From: Myxococcales bacterium
GTDB taxonomy: Bacteria; Myxococcota_A; Polyangia; Nannocystales; Nannocystaceae
Direction: 5' to 3'
Length of the DNA: 64,000 bases
Assembly (NCBI GenBank): GCA_020633335.1
Contig: JACKDU010000005.1
Location: 434,001 to 498,000 of the forward strand
Under the pieces are notes generated by a model that searched no databases, had not been told where the DNA came from, and saw only the letters and a program-made list of their open reading frames with translations. Position numbers and translations under genes: made by a program. Positions 45,811 through 57,170 of this stretch are shown here, piece by piece. The first letter of the stretch is position 1. Each line of letters starts with the position of its first letter.

Positions 45811-47322
45811 ATGTCCGCCGCGGCGACGCCGACCCTCGGCCACCTCCTCGCCCCCTTCGGGCCCCGCTACGTCCGCTGCGAGGCCTCGACCCCGGTCCCG
45901 CGCCTCTGCGTCGACTCGCGGCAGGTGACCCCGGGATCGGTCTTCCTGGCGATCGCCGGCCAGACCCACGACGGCCACGCCTTCGTCGCCCGGGCGATCG
46001 AGGCCGGCGCGGCCGCGCTCATCGTCGAGGAGGGGCGGATCCCCGGGCTCGTCCACCCGCATGCGGCGATCGTCGACACCGCGGCCGCGCTCCCGCAGAT
46101 CGCCGCCGCCTTCCACGGCTGGCCCGGCGACCAGCTCCGCCTCGCCGGGGTCACCGGGACCAACGGCAAGACGACCACGACCTACCTGGTCGCGGCGATG
46201 CTCGCGGCCGCCGACCGACCGCATGCGCGCCTCGGCACGGTCTCCAACTGGATCGTCGATCACGAGGCGGCGAGCGGCTTCACCACGCCCTTCCCGCTCG
46301 AGCTCCAGGCGCTCCTCGCCGAGGTCGTCGCCCGCGGGGGCGGCGACGCGGTGATGGAGGTCTCGTCGCACGCGCTCGCCCAGGGGCGGGCCCGGCCGCT
46401 GCGCTTCGACGCGGTCGGCATGACCTCCTTCTCCCAGGATCACCTCGACTTCCACGGGTCGATGGAGGCCTACTTCGAGGCCAAGGCGCGCCTCGCCGGC
46501 GAGCACCTCCGCGAGGGCGGGGTCGCGGTCGCGGCGGTCGACGATCACCCGGCCTGCGCCGACTTCCTGGCGGCGGCGCAGGCCCCCGGGGCGCGGCGCT
46601 GGCGGGCCTCGCGGGGGGCGGATGCCGACGCGGAGATCCGGATCGTCGGTCGCCGCGAGGTCCGGGTCGGCAGCGCGGTCGAGATCGTCACGCCCGCCGG
46701 CGCCGGCCTCCTCCGCTCGCCGCTGGTCGGCGACTTCAACCTCGACAACCTCCTGGTCGCGGTCGGCCTCGGCCTCGGCCTCGGCCTCGGGCTGCCGACG
46801 ATCTTGGGCGCGCTCGCCGAGTGTCCGGGGGCGCCGGGTCGCCTCCAGCGGGTCGGCCTCGCCGAGGCGCCGGGCCCCGAGGTCTACGTCGACTACGCCC
46901 ACACCCCGGAGGCGGTCGCCCGCGCGCTGGCGACCTTGCGGCCGCGCTGCCGCGGCGCGCTGGTGGTGGTGCTCGGCTGCGGCGGCGATCGGGATCGCGG
47001 CAAGCGGCCGATCATGGGGGCCGAGGCGGGGGCCGGCGCCGATCGCTTCTACGCGACCTCCGACAACCCGCGCAGCGAGGAGCCGCGGGCGATCGTCGAG
47101 ATGATGGTCGCCGGGGTCGCGGCCGCCGATCGCCGCAAGGTGATCGTCGAGGTCGATCGTCGGCGGGCGATCGCCCGGGCGATCGCCGAGGCCGGTGACG
47201 ACGACGTCGTCGTGATCGCCGGCAAGGGCCACGAGGACTACCAGATCATCGGCGCCGACAAGATCCACTTCGACGACGCCGAGGAGGCGCGGGCGGCCCT
47301 CCGCGCCCGCGCGCAGCGCTAG
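45811..47322 (+). CDS. murE: UDP-N-acetylmuramoyl-L-alanyl-D-glutamate--2,6-diaminopimelate ligase
   Basis: A 503-residue Mur ligase: VDSRQVTPGSVFLAI, ATP site VTGTNGKTTTTYL, MEVSSHALAQGRA, FSQDHLDFHGSMEAYF, DYAHTPEAV, and TSDNPRSEEP. The DNPR motif selects meso-diaminopimelate, as in Gram-negative murein. It ends with GKGHEDYQI. The stop overlaps by four bases the stop of the convergent globin lipoprotein gene (shared CTAG). It is 13.5 kb away from murF. Confidence 0.97.
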   Translation: MSAAATPTLGHLLAPFGPRYVRCEASTPVPRLCVDSRQVTPGSVFLAIAGQTHDGHAFVARAIEAGAAALIVEEGRIPGLVHPHAAIVDTAAALPQIAAAFHGWPGDQLRLAGVTGTNGKTTTTYLVAAMLAAADRPHARLGTVSNWIVDHEAASGFTTPFPLELQALLAEVVARGGGDAVMEVSSHALAQGRARPLRFDAVGMTSFSQDHLDFHGSMEAYFEAKARLAGEHLREGGVAVAAVDDHPACADFLAAAQAPGARRWRASRGADADAEIRIVGRREVRVGSAVEIVTPAGAGLLRSPLVGDFNLDNLLVAVGLGLGLGLGLPTILGALAECPGAPGRLQRVGLAEAPGPEVYVDYAHTPEAVARALATLRPRCRGALVVVLGCGGDRDRGKRPIMGAEAGAGADRFYATSDNPRSEEPRAIVEMMVAGVAAADRRKVIVEVDRRRAIARAIAEAGDDDVVVIAGKGHEDYQIIGADKIHFDDAEEARAALRARAQR

Positions 47323-49049
47323 TTCGGGTCGAACTTCACCTTGTCGATCTCGAGCGAGACCGCGTCGACGTAGCCCATGCCGCCGGGCTCGGCGTCGCCG
47401 AAGCAGACCGTCCAGACGCCGACCGAGGTGATGCCGAAGAAGTCGGCGAGGTTGGTGCCGGGGCCGCTCCCCGGGTTCGGGAAGTAGTCGCAGAGCCCGT
47501 CGTCCTGGCAGACGACGTTGCCGATCCCCATCATCTCGGCGTCGACGAGGCCGGCGTCGCGGAAGCCGACCGGGAAGACCTTCTTCATCGACGACTTGTC
47601 GCCGCCGTTCCCCGCGCCGTCGTCGGCCCCCTCGGCGAAGCCCGGGCGGCTCATCAGGGTGGTGATCGCGCCGTCCGGCGAGCGCACCTTGATCACGAGA
47701 TCGCCGACCTCGCCGTGCTCGATCGCCACCTTCACCTCGGCGACCTGCCAGACGAAGTTGATCCCGTCGTCGATCACGTTGAGGTCGACGCAGGCCATCG
47801 ACCCGAGGGTGCCGTCGTAGGTGTCGTCGGGGATGTCGAGGGCGAGGGCGGTCTTCTTGGTGAGGATCGTCTGGGCGTTGCCCGGGCACTCGTTGGGGTC
47901 GGCGACGATCTCGACGCAGAGCGGCTCCATCGCCGCGATCACCGCGTCGTGGTCGCTCACCGACCAGCCGGCGGCGGTCATCGCCGACGAGAGATCGCTG
48001 ACCAGCGCGACGAAGTCGATGTAGGTGATCGGCGAGTCGCCCTGGTTGGGATCGGTGAGGCCGGCGTGGCCCTCCTGCATCGCCTTGCAGGGGTCGCCGA
48101 GGCCGACCCCGGGATCGACGTCGGCCGCCGGCGGGTCGACCTCGAGGCCGTAGTCGATCGGCCCGTCGAGGTCGCCGAGCTGGCGGGTGAAGCAGGTGTT
48201 GAGGCGATCGAAGTCGCTGGCGAGGAAGAAGCCGTTGATCTCGAAGTCCTTGGCGACGGTGTCGATGAAGGTGTCGACCTCGCCGATGAGGCCGACCATC
48301 GCCTTGATCGCCGGCTTGCGGCCGACCCGCTGGTAGATCGTCTGATCGTTGGTCGGGTCCTCGATGATGTCGGCGGACATCGCCGCCAGCGCCCCGAGGA
48401 TCGTCGCCTTGTCGGTGTCGGTCACGTCCGGGTGGGCCGCCTGGTGGTCGTCGAGCGCGAGCGAGTAGTCCTCGACGAGGTCGTCGAAGTCGAGGGTCGA
48501 GATCCCCATCCCGGCGTGGGCGCTGAGCATGTCCTTGCACCCGTAGGTCACGCCCGCGCAGCTCACCGCGTCGCCGATCTGGTCGTTCAGGCAGCTCACG
48601 AGGTTGGCCGCGTCGACGTCGCTGTTGAGGAAGTAGCCGTTGATCCGCTGATCGACGAGGACGCGGGCGAGGAAGCCCTGGTTGAGCTCATCGATCCCGC
48701 CGAGGCCGCCGAGGTGGACGCAGACGTCGGAGTCGACCTCGCCGGTGGTGGTCCCGTCGGTGGTCGTGGTCGGGTCGCCGGTGGTGGTCGTGGTGTCGGT
48801 GGTCGGCCCGCTGGTGGAGGTGGTCGGCGCGCCGGTGGTCTCGGTCGCGGTCGCCGTCCCGTCGGTGCTCCCCTCGGTCGCGCCGCTCGTCGAGGTCGTC
48901 GCGCCGGTCGTCGTCATGTCGCCGGTGGTCCCGGTCGAGCCGTCGCTCTCGCTGGCGGTCGCGGTCGGGCTGCTCGTCGCGACCTCGTCGTCGCCGCAGG
49001 CGAGCGGGGCGAGGGTGAGGGCGAGGGGGAGGGCGAGGGAGCGGGACAT
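47319..49049 (-). CDS. Lipoprotein with two truncated-globin-like domains and a P-domain-like C terminus
   Basis: A 576-residue protein. MSRSLALPLALTLAPLACGD is a lipoprotein signal; a Thr/Ser/Gly linker runs to about residue 105. Two group I truncated-hemoglobin-like domains follow (about 111-231 and 239-384). Both show the LGG-like start, a RI/EINGYF or NGFF Phe region, and a His in AHAGMGI (H178) and EGHAGLT (H328) at the proximal His position. The C-terminal domain (400-571; VIKVRSPDGAITTL, GVWTVCFGD) resembles the proprotein convertase P-domain. Heme binding is inferred from the motifs. Anchored, exported truncated globins are not usual; gas or heme sensing and scavenging are possible roles. 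In-frame ATGs at 49055 and 49061 are alternatives. Confidence 0.8.
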   Translation of the reverse strand: MSRSLALPLALTLAPLACGDDEVATSSPTATASESDGSTGTTGDMTTTGATTSTSGATEGSTDGTATATETTGAPTTSTSGPTTDTTTTTGDPTTTTDGTTTGEVDSDVCVHLGGLGGIDELNQGFLARVLVDQRINGYFLNSDVDAANLVSCLNDQIGDAVSCAGVTYGCKDMLSAHAGMGISTLDFDDLVEDYSLALDDHQAAHPDVTDTDKATILGALAAMSADIIEDPTNDQTIYQRVGRKPAIKAMVGLIGEVDTFIDTVAKDFEINGFFLASDFDRLNTCFTRQLGDLDGPIDYGLEVDPPAADVDPGVGLGDPCKAMQEGHAGLTDPNQGDSPITYIDFVALVSDLSSAMTAAGWSVSDHDAVIAAMEPLCVEIVADPNECPGNAQTILTKKTALALDIPDDTYDGTLGSMACVDLNVIDDGINFVWQVAEVKVAIEHGEVGDLVIKVRSPDGAITTLMSRPGFAEGADDGAGNGGDKSSMKKVFPVGFRDAGLVDAEMMGIGNVVCQDDGLCDYFPNPGSGPGTNLADFFGITSVGVWTVCFGDAEPGGMGYVDAVSLEIDKVKFDPN

Positions 49050-49244
49050 GGTCATGGTCATGGTCAGCCTCGGGTGAAGTGAGGGGAGTGATCCTGGGGC
49101 CGGCGGAGGGTCAGGTTAGCCCACCGCCGATCGCCGCGAAACCGCGGCCTGACGGGCCAGCGGGCGGGAATTTCCTTGTACGCGCAAGCATCGGGCGGCC
49201 GGCCGCCCGGTCCCGCGGGAGGTGTCGGCGGGCGCGGGTGGTCC

Positions 49245-50462
49245 TCATCCGCCGCCCTCCAGCTCGAGCTCGAGGTGGGCGCGGACCCACGCCGCCGCCT
49301 CGCCGCTGCCCTCGCAGATCCGGAGGACGTCGGCCCGTGCGGCCGCGTCGACGCCGAGGCGGGAGGCCGCCTCGCGGACGAGGTCGAAGGCTTCGAAGAC
49401 GTCGGCCCCGTCGATCGCGTGGCCGTGGCCGGCGACGATCCAGCGGAGGGCCGCGAGCGCGACCGCGAGCGCGAAGGCGGGGTCGTCATCGAGGCGCTCG
49501 GCGGCCGCCCGGCTCAGGGTCCGGGGATCGCAGGGCGAGCGCTCGGCGATCTCGAGGGCGAGGTTGAAGAAGCGCAGCGATCGCGCGGTCGCGAACCAGC
49601 GGCCCTCATCGCCCGGGCTCTGGGCGATCAGGTCGGCGAGGATCGTCGCCGGGTCGCGCTCGGGGTAGCGGTGGGTGAGCGCGCGGAAGGTCTGGAGGTA
49701 GTTCTGGCGCTGGTTGGCCGCGAAGGCGTGGTCGCGGTAGGCCTCGTCGCGGCGGCCGGCGGCCAGGAGCACCGCCTCCGAGAGCTCGGCGATCGCCTGG
49801 GCGTGGGGGTGGCCGAGGAGGTTGGACTCGCGGGCGAGGGCGATCGCGCCGTCGACGTCGCCGAGGGCCGCGCGGGCGAGGACGCCGTAGCGACGCTCGG
49901 CCCAGATCACCACCGGCCGGAGCTCGAGGAGCGCGAGGAGCTCGCGGTGGCGGCCGGCGGCGAGGAGGAGCGAGAGGGCGGCGCGCCCCCAGCGGGCGTC
50001 GCGGCCGTCGCTCCAGGCGGCCTGGAGATCGGGGAGGAGGCGCTCGGTCCAGGCGGGGCCGAGCGCGGGGCCGGCGAGCGGGCCCCAGGCGTCGGCGGCC
50101 GCCGCCAGCCACTCCCGCTCGTCGGCGCCGAGCGGCGGCCAGAGGCGATCGAGCCAGGCGGCGCGGCGGGGGAGCGGAGGATCGAGGGCGACCAGGCGGC
50201 CGCAGAGATCGTCGAGGCCGCGGCCCAGGCGGCGGGCGAGGGTCCCCTCCGGATCCGAGACCTCGGCGAGGGCCGCCGGCACGGCGACCATCCAGGCGAT
50301 CGTCGCCTCGGCCGCGCCCTCGGGCGAGCTCCGCCAGAGCGCTCGGAGATCCCGGAGCGCCCGCTCGACCGCGCGGAGGGCGCGCGCGCCCTCGTCGACG
50401 GCGAAGGCCGCCGGCCGCCAGAGCGCCGGATCCCCGGCCGCTGCCCTCGCTCCCGCGCGCAT
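49245..50462 (-). CDS. Helical-repeat protein of unknown function
   Basis: A 405-residue Ala/Leu/Arg-rich protein predicted as all-helical, with repeat-like units such as WGRAALSLLLAAGRHRELL and YGVLARAALGDVDGAIALA reminiscent of TPR/HEAT. A more conserved-looking part is RDEAYRDHAFAANQRQNYLQ. No signal peptide. I do not recognise a family. It is divergent from the SPFH gene. A scaffolding role would be a guess. Confidence 0.6.
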   Translation of the reverse strand: MRAGARAAAGDPALWRPAAFAVDEGARALRAVERALRDLRALWRSSPEGAAEATIAWMVAVPAALAEVSDPEGTLARRLGRGLDDLCGRLVALDPPLPRRAAWLDRLWPPLGADEREWLAAAADAWGPLAGPALGPAWTERLLPDLQAAWSDGRDARWGRAALSLLLAAGRHRELLALLELRPVVIWAERRYGVLARAALGDVDGAIALARESNLLGHPHAQAIAELSEAVLLAAGRRDEAYRDHAFAANQRQNYLQTFRALTHRYPERDPATILADLIAQSPGDEGRWFATARSLRFFNLALEIAERSPCDPRTLSRAAAERLDDDPAFALAVALAALRWIVAGHGHAIDGADVFEAFDLVREAASRLGVDAAARADVLRICEGSGEAAAWVRAHLELELEGGG

Positions 50463-50544
50463 GCATCGACGCTATCGCCTTTGGCGCGAGAATGCACCTT
50501 GGCGACGGGCGGTGAAACTCCGGGCGTTGACGGCTGGTCGAAGC

Positions 50545-50559
50545 ATATCAGAGTGATAT
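50545..50559. promoter_or_regulatory. Palindrome ATATCA-GAG-TGATAT before the SPFH gene
   Basis: A perfect 15-bp dyad in an A+T-richer patch, 29 bases upstream of the SPFH ATG. It is likely an operator of the SPFH-ribbon-helix-helix operon, and the small ribbon-helix-helix protein is the obvious candidate binder. AGGAGG at 50572-50577 provides the ribosome site. Confidence 0.55.
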
Positions 50560-50588
50560 CATCTCGGAATCAGGAGGAAATCGGTTCA

Positions 50589-51470
50589 ATGTCTCGAGAG
50601 CATCCTGCCACCACCATCAACGGCTTCGTCGCGCTCCTTCTCTGGTTCGGCCTGGCGGGCCTGGCCGCCTGGCGGATCTACGCGATCGCGGTCTCGCACG
50701 ACGTCGGCGCGGTCTGGCAGCCGATCCTGATGATCCTCGCCTGGCTCATCGCGATCGGCGGCTTCGCGGTGGTCCAGCCGAACGAGGGGCGCGTGCTCCT
50801 CTTCTTCGGCAAGTACATCGGCTCGATCACCCGCGCGGGCTTCTTCTACGCCAACCCCCTGGCGGCGATGCGGCCGGTCTCGCTCAAGGTCCACAACTTC
50901 AACAGCGAGACCCTCAAGGTCAACGACGCCCGCGGCAACCCGATCGAGATCGCCGCGGTCGTGGTCTGGCGGGTGACCGAGAGCGCCAAGGCGCTCCTCG
51001 AGGTCGAGGAGTACCGCGGCTTCGTGTCGATCCAGGCCGAGACCGCGCTCCGCTCGGTCGCCCAGCGCTTCCCCTACGACTCCCACGAGGACGACTCCCA
51101 CCCGGACTCGCACTCGCTCCGCGGCTCGCCCGACGAGGTCAGCCACGCGCTGATGGAGGAGCTCCAGGCCCGCCTCGAGGTCGCCGGCGTCCAGGTGATC
51201 GACTGCCGCCTCAGCCACCTGGCCTATGCGCCAGAGATCGCCCAGGCGATGCTCCGCCGTCAGCAGGCCGAGGCGGTGGTCGCCGCCCGCCGGCAGATCG
51301 TCGAGGGCGCGGTGAGCATGGTCGAGATGGGGCTGCGCCGCCTCGAGGAGCACGGGACCGTGGTCCTCGACGACGAGCGCAAGGCGTCGATGATCAACAA
51401 CCTCCTGGTCGCGCTGGTCGCCGACCGCGAGGCCCAGCCGGTGATCAACACCGGCTCGATGTACTCCTGA
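50589..51470 (+). CDS. SPFH/band-7 domain protein
   Basis: A 293-residue protein. Two N-terminal membrane helices (residues 10-30 and 40-62) are followed by an SPFH domain: VVQPNEGRVLLFFGKYIGS, VHNFNSETLKVNDARGNPI, AVVVWRVTESAKALL, VQVIDCRLSHLAYAPEIAQAML and a coiled stretch QQAEAVVAARRQIVEGAVSMV. These proteins assemble in rings at the membrane and act in membrane organisation or quality control. A His/Asp-rich loop near residue 165 is typical. The ATG follows an AGGAGG site by 11 bases. A ribbon-helix-helix gene follows 11 bases downstream. Confidence 0.93.
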   Translation: MSREHPATTINGFVALLLWFGLAGLAAWRIYAIAVSHDVGAVWQPILMILAWLIAIGGFAVVQPNEGRVLLFFGKYIGSITRAGFFYANPLAAMRPVSLKVHNFNSETLKVNDARGNPIEIAAVVVWRVTESAKALLEVEEYRGFVSIQAETALRSVAQRFPYDSHEDDSHPDSHSLRGSPDEVSHALMEELQARLEVAGVQVIDCRLSHLAYAPEIAQAMLRRQQAEAVVAARRQIVEGAVSMVEMGLRRLEEHGTVVLDDERKASMINNLLVALVADREAQPVINTGSMYS

Positions 51471-51481
51471 GGAGGCCGCCC

Positions 51482-51712
51482 TTGGCCGCCAAGAAGCGCT
51501 TCCTCCTGCGGATCGATCCGCGCCTCTGGGCCGCGCTCGAGCGCTGGGCCGCGGACGACCTCCGCAGCGTCAACGGTCAGATCGAGTACCTCCTGACCCA
51601 GGCTGCGCGTCGCGCGGGTCGCCTCGGGCGCGAGGCGGGCGCGGAGGATCCCTACCGAGGCTCCGCCGACGCGGACGAGGAGGGGGAGGGCGGCGGCGAG
51701 GGGGAGGGCTGA
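51482..51712 (+). CDS. Arc-like ribbon-helix-helix protein
   Basis: A 76-residue protein. The N-terminal half (KRFLLRIDPRLWAALERWA, then DLRSVNGQIEYLLTQAARR) is an Arc/MetJ-type ribbon-helix-helix. The C-terminal tail is acidic and low complexity (DADEEGEGGGEGEG). TTG 51482 with GGAGG 6 bases upstream is the start. It follows the SPFH gene by 11 bases; this pairing recurs in other bacteria. It probably regulates the operon. Confidence 0.85.
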   Translation: MAAKKRFLLRIDPRLWAALERWAADDLRSVNGQIEYLLTQAARRAGRLGREAGAEDPYRGSADADEEGEGGGEGEG

Positions 51713-51808
51713 GGGCTGAGGCCTGCAGGGCGACCCCGCGCGGGCGCGGGCGCGCGTCGGCGTCCGCGTGACAGGGCGGCCGCGTCGGGGGACACTGCAG
51801 GCGCCTCG

Positions 51809-53182
51809 ATGACCGCCTCTCCGGACACCGACGACGAGCCCGGCGGGCTCCTCGGCGCCCTCGTCGGCGCGGTCGATCGCCTGATCCCGGAGGAACTCAA
51901 CGCGCGCAACGAGACCCGCCTGCGGGCGCGCGTGCTCGTGGTCTCGTCGGTGGGGATCGGCGCGCTGGTCCTCATCGGCCAGACGATCCGGGCGCTGACG
52001 CTGCCGATGGACGGCAACTTCTGGGCCGGGATCGCGATCATCGGCGTCCTCTTCGTCCTCCCGCTGGTCCAGCTCTACACCCGCTCGCTCCGGCTCGCGG
52101 CCGGGTTCCTCTCGCTCATCCTGATCGGCGCGCTGCCGGCGATCCTCGCCAACTTCGGCCGCTTCCCGGCGCCGGTGCTCGCCTTCTTCCCGGTGGTGCC
52201 GGTGCTCGTCACCTTCTTCAGCGGGACCGCGCTCGGCCTCGTCGGCACCCTGGTGCTCTCGTCGTCGGTGCTGATCCTGGCGGCCCGCCTGCCGATCGTC
52301 AGCGTCGAGTTTGAGCCCCAGTTGCCGACGGTGATCGCCTTCACCGCGATCTCGCCGATCGTCTGCTTCCTCCTCGCCGCGGTCTACGACCGCAACCGCC
52401 AGCGCAACGAGGCCGACCTCGAGCGGCGGGGCCGGGATCTGGTGGCCGCGCGCTTCGAGGCCGAGGAGGCCGATCGCCGCAAGACCGAGTTCCTCCGGCA
52501 CATGAGCCACGAGCTGCGGACGCCGCTCAACGCGATCATCGGCTACGGCGAGCTCCTCGAGGAGGAGCTCGCGGGGGACCCCGAGCTCGCCGGCGACGCC
52601 CAGAAGATCGGCGCCGCCAGCCGCCACCTCCTCGGCCTGATCAACGACCTCCTCGACATCTCGAAGATCGAGGCCGGGGCGATGGCCTTCCACTTCGAGC
52701 GCTTCGCGGTCTGCGATCTCCTGGCCGAGCTCAGTGACACCCTGGGGCCGCTCGCGGCCAACCACCGCGACACCCTCGAGGTCACCTGCGAGCCCGAGCT
52801 CGGGGCGATCGAGAGCGACCGCCAGCGCCTCCAGCAGATCCTCCTCAACCTCGGCGGCAACGCCTGCAAGTTCACCGAGGGCGGGCGGATCCAGATCCGC
52901 GCGCGGGCGGTCGACGGCGGCGCACGCGTGCGCTTTGAGGTCAGCGACGAGGGGGTGGGGATGAACCCGGGGGACCTCGAGCGGATCTTCGAGCCCTTCG
53001 TTCAGGTCGACGAGTCGGCGTCGCGGCGGCGCAAGGGCAGCGGCCTCGGCCTGATGATCACCAAGAAGCTGATCGAGCACCTCGGCGGCGAGATCCGGGT
53101 GACGAGCGCGCGCGGGGTCGGCTCGACCTTCACCTTCGATCTGCCGATGCGGCGGCCCGAGCTCGTCCGGATCTCGGGCTGA
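51809..53182 (+). CDS. Membrane-anchored sensor histidine kinase
   Basis: A 457-residue kinase. About six hydrophobic segments lie between residues 40 and 195, so the sensor is in the membrane, without an extracytoplasmic domain. Then DRNRQRNEADLERRGRDL coil, SHELRTPLNAIIG (H234), NLGGNACKF, DEGVGMN and GSGLGLMITKK. No adjacent response regulator gene, so it is an orphan. It starts 97 bases after the ribbon-helix-helix gene. Confidence 0.93.
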   Translation: MTASPDTDDEPGGLLGALVGAVDRLIPEELNARNETRLRARVLVVSSVGIGALVLIGQTIRALTLPMDGNFWAGIAIIGVLFVLPLVQLYTRSLRLAAGFLSLILIGALPAILANFGRFPAPVLAFFPVVPVLVTFFSGTALGLVGTLVLSSSVLILAARLPIVSVEFEPQLPTVIAFTAISPIVCFLLAAVYDRNRQRNEADLERRGRDLVAARFEAEEADRRKTEFLRHMSHELRTPLNAIIGYGELLEEELAGDPELAGDAQKIGAASRHLLGLINDLLDISKIEAGAMAFHFERFAVCDLLAELSDTLGPLAANHRDTLEVTCEPELGAIESDRQRLQQILLNLGGNACKFTEGGRIQIRARAVDGGARVRFEVSDEGVGMNPGDLERIFEPFVQVDESASRRRKGSGLGLMITKKLIEHLGGEIRVTSARGVGSTFTFDLPMRRPELVRISG

Positions 53183-53196
53183 GAGAGTCGCCTCGC

Positions 53197-53472
53197 CTAG
53201 CCGGCGATCCGCTCGAGGATCTCCTTCGGCGAGCGCTCGTAGAGGTAGCGCTGGGAGGCGTCGGCGAGGTCGATGCCGCAGCGGTTGGCGAGCGCGACGA
53301 GGACGAAGAGGACGTCGACGATCTCCTTGTCGACGTCCTTCTCACGGAGGACGGCCTCGCCGAGCTGGCCGCTCTGGACCAGGAGGCGGGCGACCCCGTA
53401 GTCGAGGGAGAGCTCGCCGACCTTGTCTCCAAAGTGCTCGGCGGCCCACTTCTGCAGCGTAGCGATCTCCAT
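53197..53472 (-). CDS. MazG-like NTP pyrophosphohydrolase
   Basis: A 91-residue protein, a single MazG-like helical domain: IATLQKWAAEHFGDK, LVQSGQLGEAVLREKDVDKE, IVDVLFVLVALANRCGIDL. The E..E and D/E residues of helix 2 and 3 (GEAVLREKD, EIVDVL) would bind Mg. It may hydrolyse NTPs or a pyrophosphate-bearing metabolite. ATG 53472 is chosen because the domain starts immediately after it. It stands alone between a kinase and a GFA gene. Confidence 0.8.
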   Translation of the reverse strand: MEIATLQKWAAEHFGDKVGELSLDYGVARLLVQSGQLGEAVLREKDVDKEIVDVLFVLVALANRCGIDLADASQRYLYERSPKEILERIAG

Positions 53473-53552
53473 CGTCGTCCTCTCCTCGGGCGCGCTCGTG
53501 GCGCCTCGATCGAGGCTACACGATCGTCGGCGCGAGCGTCGGGCCGGCCGGC

Positions 53553-53975
53553 TCACTCCGAGGCGCGCGTGCGCCCGTCGCCGGCGCGGTGCTGCCCGGC
53601 CGCGTGGGCGGCCTCCCAGTTGCGGCCGTCGAAGGGCGCGATGGTGACCGCGTCGAAGCCGTCGCGATCGACGCAGCGGAGGTTGACGCTGAAGGCGTCC
53701 GGGTGCGAGCGCGGGACGTAGAACGCCTTGATCCCGCAGATCCCACAGAAGCGGTGGCGCGCCCGTCCGGTGCCGAAGCGGTAGTCGCGGAGCGCCTCCT
53801 CGCCGGCGAGGAGGTGAAAGCGGGCGGCCGGGACGATGAGGTGGAGGTAGCCGGTGCGCGCGCAGATCGAGCAATTGCACTCGAGGACCGTCACCGCGGC
53901 GGGCGCCTCGATCTCGAAGCGGACCGCGCCGCAGTGACAGGCGCCCGCGTGGCGGCGGAGCGCCGCCTCGCTCAC
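53553..53975 (-). CDS. GFA (CENP-V/GFA) family protein
   Basis: A 140-residue protein with the zinc Cys sets of the GFA fold: GACHCGAVRFE, CNCSICARTG and FCGICGIKAFY. Family members include proteins annotated as glutathione-dependent formaldehyde-activating enzymes, although the real reaction of many is uncertain. The GTG start overlaps the stop of the upstream VOC gene by four bases (GTGA), so the two are translationally coupled. Confidence 0.88.
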   Translation of the reverse strand: MSEAALRRHAGACHCGAVRFEIEAPAAVTVLECNCSICARTGYLHLIVPAARFHLLAGEEALRDYRFGTGRARHRFCGICGIKAFYVPRSHPDAFSVNLRCVDRDGFDAVTIAPFDGRNWEAAHAAGQHRAGDGRTRASE

Positions 53976-54397
53976 CGGGCGAAGACCTTCGCCATGTCGC
54001 GGAAGGACTTGAACTCGAGCGCGTTGCCGCTCGGGTCGAGGAAGAACATCGTCGCCTGCTCGCCGGGCTCGCCGACGAAGCGGATGTGGGGCTCGATCAG
54101 GAACTCGATCCCGGCCGCCCGCAGGCGATCGGCGAGCTCGTGCCAGGCCCCCCACTCGAGGATCGCCCCGAAGTGGCGGACCGGCACCGCCTTGCCGTCG
54201 ACCGCGCTGGTCGGCACGGCCTTCGGTCGCCGCGACACCTTGTGGGCCGAGATCTGGTGGCCGAAGAAGTCGAAGTCGATCCAGTGGGTGTCCTCGCGGC
54301 CGATCGGGCAGCCGAGGACGCCCGCGTAGAAGGCGCGGGCGGCCTCGAGGTCGTCGACCGCGAAGGCGAGGTGGAAGGCGGGGCGCTCGCTCTGCAT
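53972..54397 (-). CDS. VOC-family protein (glyoxalase/dioxygenase fold)
   Basis: A 141-residue protein of the vicinal oxygen chelate fold: HLAFAVDDLEAARAFYAGVL, HWIDFDFFGHQISAH, HFGAILEW, FFLDPSGNALEFKSF. Metal ligands H (H9-like), H (HFGA) and E (in ALEFK) are in the usual places. Size and sequence fit small glyoxalase-like proteins. It is coupled to the GFA gene, suggesting a shared role in detoxification. Seventeen bases separate it from acnA upstream. Confidence 0.9.
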   Translation of the reverse strand: MQSERPAFHLAFAVDDLEAARAFYAGVLGCPIGREDTHWIDFDFFGHQISAHKVSRRPKAVPTSAVDGKAVPVRHFGAILEWGAWHELADRLRAAGIEFLIEPHIRFVGEPGEQATMFFLDPSGNALEFKSFRDMAKVFAR

Positions 54398-54413
54398 CGC
54401 TCTCGTTGGCTCC

Positions 54414-57083
<2,670 letters not shown>

Positions 57084-57170
57084 GATGCGGGCGGGAGGAT
57101 ACCGAGAGCGCCCCGCCGGCGCATGTGCGAGATCTCGCGCCTTGGGCCGACGTGGCCCCGCGGGGCGCCG

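Noticed and set aside
45397..48540. A 1047-codon minus-strand frame spanning murE and the globin gene in another frame
   Set aside because: Same composition artefact; murE motifs and the globin lipoprotein explain the DNA.
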